Below, one piece after another: positions 29,756 through 34,827 of a stretch of 34,827 nt of DNA (position 1 is the stretch's first letter; the number at the start of each line of letters is the position of its first letter). The DNA is from Bacteroidia bacterium (GTDB taxonomy: Bacteria; Bacteroidota; Bacteroidia; SpSt-205): assembly GCA_025057135.1 (NCBI GenBank), contig JANWXY010000015.1, forward strand, positions 1 to 34,827, given 5' to 3'. The notes under the pieces were generated by a model that worked only from the letters and a program-made list of their open reading frames with translations, had not been told where the DNA came from and did no database searches. Position numbers and translations under genes: made by a program.

Positions 29756-29769
29756 CCAACTTGCGCCCT

Positions 29770-30807
29770 ATGCTGGCATGGAAACTGTACGAGCCGCTAC
29801 CACGCAATACTCAGCCTGGGGAAAACGTGTGGGAAAAAGTACTTAAGCTTGAAGAAGTAGAGCTACCTCCACTACCGCCAAACTATGCTCGTGTGAGACT
29901 GTATGCCGCCGCTCTCAATCGGAGAGACTTGTGGATAACTTTAGGGTTGTATCCAAATATCAAATGCCCTGCGGTGTTGGGGTCTGATGGTTGTGGAGAA
30001 GTAGTACAAGTCAGTACCCCCTCGCATAGAGAGGCATGGCTCGGAAAACGCGTCCTCATCAACCCCAGCCTCAACTGGGGTAGCAGCGAGCAGGTTCAAA
30101 GTGAGAACTATGAGATTCTTGGGATGCCTTCGTGGGGCACCATGGCAGAATATGTAGATGTACCAGTAGAAAACCTTCACCCGATACCTGAGCATTTATC
30201 GGTCGTAGAAGCAGCAGCGGTCCCCCTCGCTGGCTTAACCGCATATAGAGCTGTCTTTGTTCAGGGACAGCTGCAAGCTGGCGAAAAAGTACTCATTCCA
30301 GGCATCGGTGGGGGGGTAGCCCTCTGGGCATTACAGTTGGCTGTAGCTGCGGGAGCTGAGGTCTGGGTTACTTCCAGCTCCGAAAATAAGTTACAGACCG
30401 CTAAGCGTTTAGGAGCAGCCGGAGGGGTACTTTATACCCAGTCGGACTGGGCTGAGTATCTGTACCGAGAAACAGGTGGCTTCCATCTCATAGTAGATGG
30501 CGTTGGAGGCGATGTTTTTCCAGCATATCTGACCATATCACGGCCAGGGGCTCGTATCGTCGTGTACGGAGCGACTCGCGGCAATCCACCCAACATAGAC
30601 CTACGCCGCCTTTTTTGGAAACAACTCCACCTGATCGGCTCTACCATGGGAAGCCCTGCTAACTTCGCCGCGCTACTACAGTTTATCTCAGCCAACCGCA
30701 TACATCCTCTGGTAGAAACTATTCTCCCTTTCTCCGACCTACCAAAGGCCCTTTATCTACTCTGGACTGGACAACAGATAGGAAAGATTGTACTGAAATC
30801 GGAATAG
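29770..30807 (+). CDS. Medium-chain dehydrogenase/reductase (quinone oxidoreductase-like, zinc ligands apparently absent)
   Basis: LYAAALNRRDLWITLGLYPNIKCPAVLGSDGCGEVVQV; VPLAGLTAYRAVF; GEKVLIPGIGGGVALWALQLAVAAGAEVWVTSSSENKLQTAKRLGA; structural-zinc Cys cluster replaced by SLNWGSSEQVQSENYEILG. ORF track start is TTG 29761. Confidence 0.85.
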   Translation: MLAWKLYEPLPRNTQPGENVWEKVLKLEEVELPPLPPNYARVRLYAAALNRRDLWITLGLYPNIKCPAVLGSDGCGEVVQVSTPSHREAWLGKRVLINPSLNWGSSEQVQSENYEILGMPSWGTMAEYVDVPVENLHPIPEHLSVVEAAAVPLAGLTAYRAVFVQGQLQAGEKVLIPGIGGGVALWALQLAVAAGAEVWVTSSSENKLQTAKRLGAAGGVLYTQSDWAEYLYRETGGFHLIVDGVGGDVFPAYLTISRPGARIVVYGATRGNPPNIDLRRLFWKQLHLIGSTMGSPANFAALLQFISANRIHPLVETILPFSDLPKALYLLWTGQQIGKIVLKSE

Positions 30808-30833
30808 GCACCGCCTAATGCCCAAAAAACCTA

Positions 30834-30841
30834 TACCTTTG
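30834..30841 (+). promoter_or_regulatory. -7 promoter motif TACCTTTG (TAnnTTTG), 6 bp upstream of ATG
   Basis: Sequence aaccTATACCTTTGtgaggtATGATTACACG. Confidence 0.5.
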
Positions 30842-30847
30842 TGAGGT

Positions 30848-31810
30848 ATGATTACACGGCTATTGGTTATCGGACTATTCGCAGGAGCTATCCTGCGAGC
30901 CCAGTGTGGCCTGTGCACAGTAAACAACACACTGCCACCACGCACATTTGATCCTCCCTTTCTCACTATTCAGGTCGGACAGGATACTGAAGTGGTAGTG
31001 CAGTTTGCGCTGCCAGAAACGGTTATGCAAGCAGGAGCGGCTCTATATCCCAATTACGCTATTTTCGTAGACAGCTTGTACATGATGGGAGGAAATACCT
31101 ATGTTTCTCTAAAAGGGCAACCCACCGTAGCTCCCGCCTACAACTCAGGCAATCCCGCCAATGGAGCTTTGCGATTTCATGAAGGGCATAGATATAAACA
31201 AGTCAAGGATAGCCCGCCGACTCACGCAAATGTAATAGTTTATCAAAACCCGGGAGGAAGCAGTCCTTCTAATCCTACTCCTCCACGCGGATGTGTGCGC
31301 GCCTGCATACGCGGTATAGCTCCTACCCCTACAGCTGACACTCTACGCATACTGATTAGAGGATTTATAGACCCTAATAGCATTAGTGCCACGTGGGTTC
31401 CGACTCCATCTATCACAGGGAATGATATCAACAATAAAGACACCTCCAATCTAATGCCCACATTGACTACTCCATTAGGTAATGTCGAATTATGGGCAGA
31501 TTCTTGGACAGAGTATGCTGTGCGTGTTGTAAATCCTGCAGCTACTGTGCAAGTAAGTGCTATTTCAGATTTGTTCATAGCTCCTAATCCTACACAAGGT
31601 GCCGCCGAGATACGCTACACTTTATCTCGTCCTGCGCATGCCTCTCTGCGCATATTCTCCGTAACTGGAGCTGAGATACTACAGCAATCCTTTGGAGTGC
31701 GTCCCGCAGGTGAGTCAAGTTATACTGCTATCCTTCCCGCAGGCGCTTATATTGTAGAGCTAAAAGCGGGGGATTCAGTTCTCCGTCAGCGACTTATAGT
31801 TTTACGCTGA
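30848..31810 (+). CDS. Secreted protein with type IX secretion (T9SS) C-terminal sorting domain
   Basis: Signal peptide MITRLLVIGLFAGAILRAQ; C-terminal LFIAPNPTQGAAEIRYTLSRPAHASLRIFSVTGAEILQQSFG...LPAGAYIVELKAGDSVLRQRLIVLR, typical of T9SS type A sorting domains. Confidence 0.85.
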   Translation: MITRLLVIGLFAGAILRAQCGLCTVNNTLPPRTFDPPFLTIQVGQDTEVVVQFALPETVMQAGAALYPNYAIFVDSLYMMGGNTYVSLKGQPTVAPAYNSGNPANGALRFHEGHRYKQVKDSPPTHANVIVYQNPGGSSPSNPTPPRGCVRACIRGIAPTPTADTLRILIRGFIDPNSISATWVPTPSITGNDINNKDTSNLMPTLTTPLGNVELWADSWTEYAVRVVNPAATVQVSAISDLFIAPNPTQGAAEIRYTLSRPAHASLRIFSVTGAEILQQSFGVRPAGESSYTAILPAGAYIVELKAGDSVLRQRLIVLR

Positions 31811-31837
31811 GCGAGGCTTGCTCTTCAAAAATAACCG

Positions 31838-31868
31838 AGTGCCTCCTGATACAGGAGGCACTTTTTAT
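31838..31868 (+). terminator. Intrinsic terminator after the T9SS gene
   Basis: AGTGCCTCCTG-ATA-CAGGAGGCACT (11-bp perfect stem, 3-nt loop) followed by TTTTTATTTT. Confidence 0.88.
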
Positions 31869-31883
31869 TTTCCGACTTTACCC

Positions 31884-32594
31884 CTATGAAGTTACGAGAG
31901 TGCCGACACTTTCCCCTGCAACTATGCGATAGAGCGCATCCTCTTCGTTGATATTGAAGATAGCCATGGGGAGGTTATGCTCCTGAGAAAGTGTAAAAGC
32001 AGTCAGGTCCATCACTTCCAGTCGCCGGTCCAAAACTTCCTGATGAGATATACGCGTGAAGCGCTGCGCAGTAGCATCTTTCATAGGGTCTGCGGTATAG
32101 ATGCCATCCACTTTGGTACCCTTGAGAAGGAGCTCAGCCCCTATCTCTATAGCCCGAAGTGTCGCAGCCGTATCTGTGGTGAAAAAAGGATTCCCTGTAC
32201 CTGCGGCAAAGATCACCACTCGTCCTTTCTCCAAATGGCGTATAGCTCGCCGCCGAATGAACGGCTCACAGATTCGCTGCATCTCTATGGCAGATTGTAC
32301 TCGGGTAGGAACGCCTATCTGTTCCAGAGCGTTCTGGAGAGCAAGAGCATTGATGACAGTGGCTAACATCCCCATGTAATGGGCTTGTGCTTCATCTAAT
32401 CCCTGTTCTTTACCCTCAATTCCTCGGAAAATGTTTCCCCCGCCAATTACCACAGCTGTCTGCACACCAGCTCGGACGACCTTAGATATTTCCTCCGCAT
32501 AATAGCGCAGTTGAGCAGCATCTATGCCATACGGCTTATCGCCCATGAGAGCTTCTCCACTCAGCTTGAGGAGAATGCGCCGGTATCGCATCAC
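31884..32594 (-). CDS. pyrH: UMP kinase
   Basis: [75 protein letters not shown]. Confidence 0.98.
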   Translation of the reverse strand: MMRYRRILLKLSGEALMGDKPYGIDAAQLRYYAEEISKVVRAGVQTAVVIGGGNIFRGIEGKEQGLDEAQAHYMGMLATVINALALQNALEQIGVPTRVQSAIEMQRICEPFIRRRAIRHLEKGRVVIFAAGTGNPFFTTDTAATLRAIEIGAELLLKGTKVDGIYTADPMKDATAQRFTRISHQEVLDRRLEVMDLTAFTLSQEHNLPMAIFNINEEDALYRIVAGESVGTLVTS

Positions 32595-33433
32595 TTCCCA
32601 CCGACTTGAATGCGGACAAAACCCAAAACGCTCAGCTTAGGCGATATGGATTTCAGGTACTGACCGACGCTTTTTTGACTATCCTTGAAGTACTCCTGCT
32701 CTAGAAGGACTACCTCCTTGAAAAACTTTTCCAGCTTGCCGACCGCAATCTTCTCTAAAATGGCTTCGGGTTTTCCTTCTGCGCGAGCCTGTTCGCGGGC
32801 GATTTCTTTCTCCTTCTCCAAGAGCTCATGAGGTACACTCTGGCGATCCACGCTTACAGGACGCAGTGCAGCAATCTGCATGGCGATATTCTGACCGACC
32901 TCTTCTAATACATCAGAAGAGACCCCTTCGGTACCTCCAAGCGCGACGAGCACACCTATTCTACCACCCAAATGAATATAAGCGGTCACATACTCCCCCT
33001 CTATGCGAGCCCAGCGGCTCACCTCCATCTTCTCGCCAATCTTAGCGGTCAGGTCAGCGAGGGAGTCTTTCAAAGAGACTCCATCTATGGATAGGGAAGG
33101 TAGCTCTTCGGCGCCACTGATGTGATTATGTAAAGCAGCATTGGCTATTTTTTGCCCAAATGCTTTGAACTCCTCATTTTTCGCTACAAAGTCAGTCTCA
33201 CAAGAAAGTAAAACAAGATGACCTTCGCCGCTTTGAACAGCGGCAAATACCGCTCCTTCCTTGGCGTCCCGCTCCTGACGGGCGGCAGCCATTTTATGTC
33301 CTTTTTTACGAAGGATTTCTATCGCAGTTTCAAAGTTTCCTTGGGCTTCTTCCAGTGCTTTTTTACAGTCCATGATACCTGCCCCCGTTGTTTCTCGGAG
33401 CTTTTTGACTTGATCTGCGGTGATAGCCGTCAT
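32591..33433 (-). CDS. tsf: Translation elongation factor Ts
   Basis: From internal Met at 33433: [62 protein letters not shown]; the 48-residue ORF extension upstream is not EF-Ts-like. Confidence 0.97.
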   Translation of the reverse strand: MTAITADQVKKLRETTGAGIMDCKKALEEAQGNFETAIEILRKKGHKMAAARQERDAKEGAVFAAVQSGEGHLVLLSCETDFVAKNEEFKAFGQKIANAALHNHISGAEELPSLSIDGVSLKDSLADLTAKIGEKMEVSRWARIEGEYVTAYIHLGGRIGVLVALGGTEGVSSDVLEEVGQNIAMQIAALRPVSVDRQSVPHELLEKEKEIAREQARAEGKPEAILEKIAVGKLEKFFKEVVLLEQEYFKDSQKSVGQYLKSISPKLSVLGFVRIQVGGK

Positions 33434-33438
33434 GCCTG

Positions 33439-33446
33439 CAAAGTTA
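33439..33446 (-). promoter_or_regulatory. -7 promoter motif TAACTTTG (TAnnTTTG), 5 bp upstream of tsf ATG
   Basis: Minus strand GAGCTAACTTTGcaggcATGACGGC. Confidence 0.5.
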
Positions 33447-33538
33447 GCTCTTTGACTGAACGGCTCCGAGGTAGTTCTAAGAAAAGCCCTGAGGTGTCTA
33501 TCAGAGCGATTCGGAAGATTCTGAAAGGAGTTATAAAT

Positions 33539-34672
33539 ATGACTTTTCAAAGAAGCACGGCAGAAGCTTGCAGACATATTTTACATTTGCACCAGATGAC
33601 TGACCTATTCACTATTCGCTGTGGAGGCTGCGGTGCTTCCGTAGTGTATGAGGCAGGGAGTGAAAAGCTTCGCTGCCCCTACTGCGGACACCAACAAGAA
33701 ATTCCCCTATCATATGAAGGTATAGAAGAAATAGACTTAGAGCATGCTCTCAAAGCCGCAGAGGCCCAAAGAGAAGCCATACCAGAACATCAGATACTAA
33801 GCTGTCGCAGCTGCGGCGCACAAATCGCCTATAAAGAAGGGCGAGCCAAGTGTGACTTTTGTGGAGCCGAAGCGGTAAGTGAAGGCACTCTTCAGAATCA
33901 GCCTATTCGTCCTCAGGGTGTGCTACCCTTTGGTATAGATGCTCGCGCTGCTCAAGAGACATTTACTCGATGGGTAAAAAATCTGTGGTTTGCCCCCTCT
34001 GACCTTAGCCATCGCACACGCCTTGAAGACTTACGGGGGATATATCTACCAAGCTGGACCTTTGACGCAAGGGTATGGGCACACTGGACAGCTACACCTG
34101 GCTATTACCGTACTCGTACAGAGCCATTTTTTGACCAGCAAACCCGTACATGGAAAACCCGTACGGTAACCTACACAGAATGGGGAGCTCCCATCTCTGG
34201 ACATCATCAAGATTTTTTTGACGATGTGCTTATTTCCGGGCTAAATAGCTTGCCTAACCGCTATTTAGAGGAGATTGGCAGCTTCGCTACGACCACAGAC
34301 CTGAGGACATATAATCCCTCATACTTTCTGGGGTGGGACGTAGCTCTGCCAGACAAACCGCTTCCAGAAGCATGGAAAGAGGGCTACGAATACATTCACG
34401 CTAAAACGGCCGAGGCTTGCAAAAAAGCTATCCCTGGGGATACTTACAAAGACTTTCGGATGCAGATTCAGCTTTCAGGTCTCACAACTAAGCTCGTGTA
34501 TGTTCCAATATACATCTTGGCTTACCGATACGGTGACAAGCCGTATCGTGTCGTTATACATGGCCGCACTGGCGCAGTCACAGGAGATCGTCCGATAAGC
34601 TGGGTCAAAGTAGGACTTGCAGTGCTACTGATAGCAGCTATTATAGGCTTACTGGCTTATCTCGCAAAGTAA
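33539..34672 (+). CDS. Double zinc-ribbon protein with C-terminal transmembrane helix, function unknown
   Basis: ATG preceded by GAAAGGAG (SD-like). CGGCGASVVYEAGSEKLRCPYCG and CRSCGAQIAYKEGRAKCDFCG zinc ribbons; FTRWVKNLWFAPSDL..LRGIYLPSWTFDARVWAHWTATPGYY core; C-terminal WVKVGLAVLLIAAIIGLLAYLAK. ORF track begins at 33218 but that part is antisense to tsf. Confidence 0.8.
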   Translation: MTFQRSTAEACRHILHLHQMTDLFTIRCGGCGASVVYEAGSEKLRCPYCGHQQEIPLSYEGIEEIDLEHALKAAEAQREAIPEHQILSCRSCGAQIAYKEGRAKCDFCGAEAVSEGTLQNQPIRPQGVLPFGIDARAAQETFTRWVKNLWFAPSDLSHRTRLEDLRGIYLPSWTFDARVWAHWTATPGYYRTRTEPFFDQQTRTWKTRTVTYTEWGAPISGHHQDFFDDVLISGLNSLPNRYLEEIGSFATTTDLRTYNPSYFLGWDVALPDKPLPEAWKEGYEYIHAKTAEACKKAIPGDTYKDFRMQIQLSGLTTKLVYVPIYILAYRYGDKPYRVVIHGRTGAVTGDRPISWVKVGLAVLLIAAIIGLLAYLAK

Positions 34673-34689
34673 GCTAACCTGAAAAACTT

Positions 34690-34827
34690 TTACGAAGTTG
34701 AGGCCATAGCCTGTGAAATCTGGGAAGGGGTTTTAGCTTGCTCTTTCACCACCTCAAACTCAAAGTAAATCTCTTCAAACCCTCCTACCCAAAAGCACCA
34801 TAGGCGTGAAGCCAAAAAAGGAGATAG
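34690..34827 (-). CDS. Possible C-terminal fragment of an unidentified protein, truncated by the window edge
   Basis: Open frame on the minus strand to the window end: LSPFLASRLWCFWVGGFEEIYFEFEVVKEQAKTPSQISQAMASTS*; convergent with the zinc-ribbon gene. No family recognised. Confidence 0.35.
   Translation of the reverse strand, partial: LSPFLASRLWCFWVGGFEEIYFEFEVVKEQAKTPSQISQAMASTS

Noticed and set aside
33218-33538. N-terminal 107-residue extension of the zinc-ribbon ORF
   Set aside because: Mostly antisense to tsf and precedes a good SD plus ATG at 33539; not similar to the zinc-ribbon family.
33434-33577. 48-residue N-terminal extension of EF-Ts
   Set aside because: EF-Ts begins canonically at [14 protein letters not shown]; the extension overlaps the predicted promoter.
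1-34827. CRISPR arrays, IS elements, prophage, integrase or toxin-antitoxin/defence genes
   Set aside because: None seen: no spaced direct repeats, transposase/integrase motifs or known defence domains in the ORFs.

Overview
The window is dominated by a 17.5-kb minus-strand ribosomal-protein superoperon (str + S10 + spc + alpha) from a Bacteroidota-like genome. Its order is rpsL-rpsG-fusA-rpsJ-rplC-rplD-rplW-rplB-rpsS-rplV-rpsC-rplP-rpmC-rpsQ-rplN-rplX-rplE-rpsN-rpsH-rplF-rplR-rpsE-rpmD-rplO-secY-map-infA-rpmJ-rpsM-rpsK-rpsD-rpoA-rplQ. It is followed by tRNA-Thr(UGU), a GT4-like glycosyltransferase and anmK. rpmJ (38 aa) is not in the supplied ORF track and was read directly from the sequence. 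Right of rpsL lie two PAS/SpoIIE-type PP2C phosphatases, a SulP transporter, a PpiD/SurA-like PPIase with a coupled uncharacterised membrane protein, a DUF4412-like secreted protein, pheS, a medium-chain dehydrogenase, a T9SS-sorted secreted protein, pyrH-tsf and a double-zinc-ribbon membrane protein. No CRISPR, prophage, IS element or obvious defence system was seen. The most interesting signal is regulatory. The Bacteroidota -7 promoter motif TAnnTTTG occurs only 5-7 bp upstream of the ATG of five transcription-unit heads (sulP, ppiD-like, pheS, T9SS gene, tsf). It also occurs 11 bp upstream of rpsL, with a TTG -33 element at 21 bp spacing, and 9 bp upstream of mature tRNA-Thr. This predicts leaderless or near-leaderless mRNAs, including for the whole ribosomal superoperon, whose internal gaps never exceed 8 bp. 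No searches or computations were run; family calls come from recognising the supplied translations.
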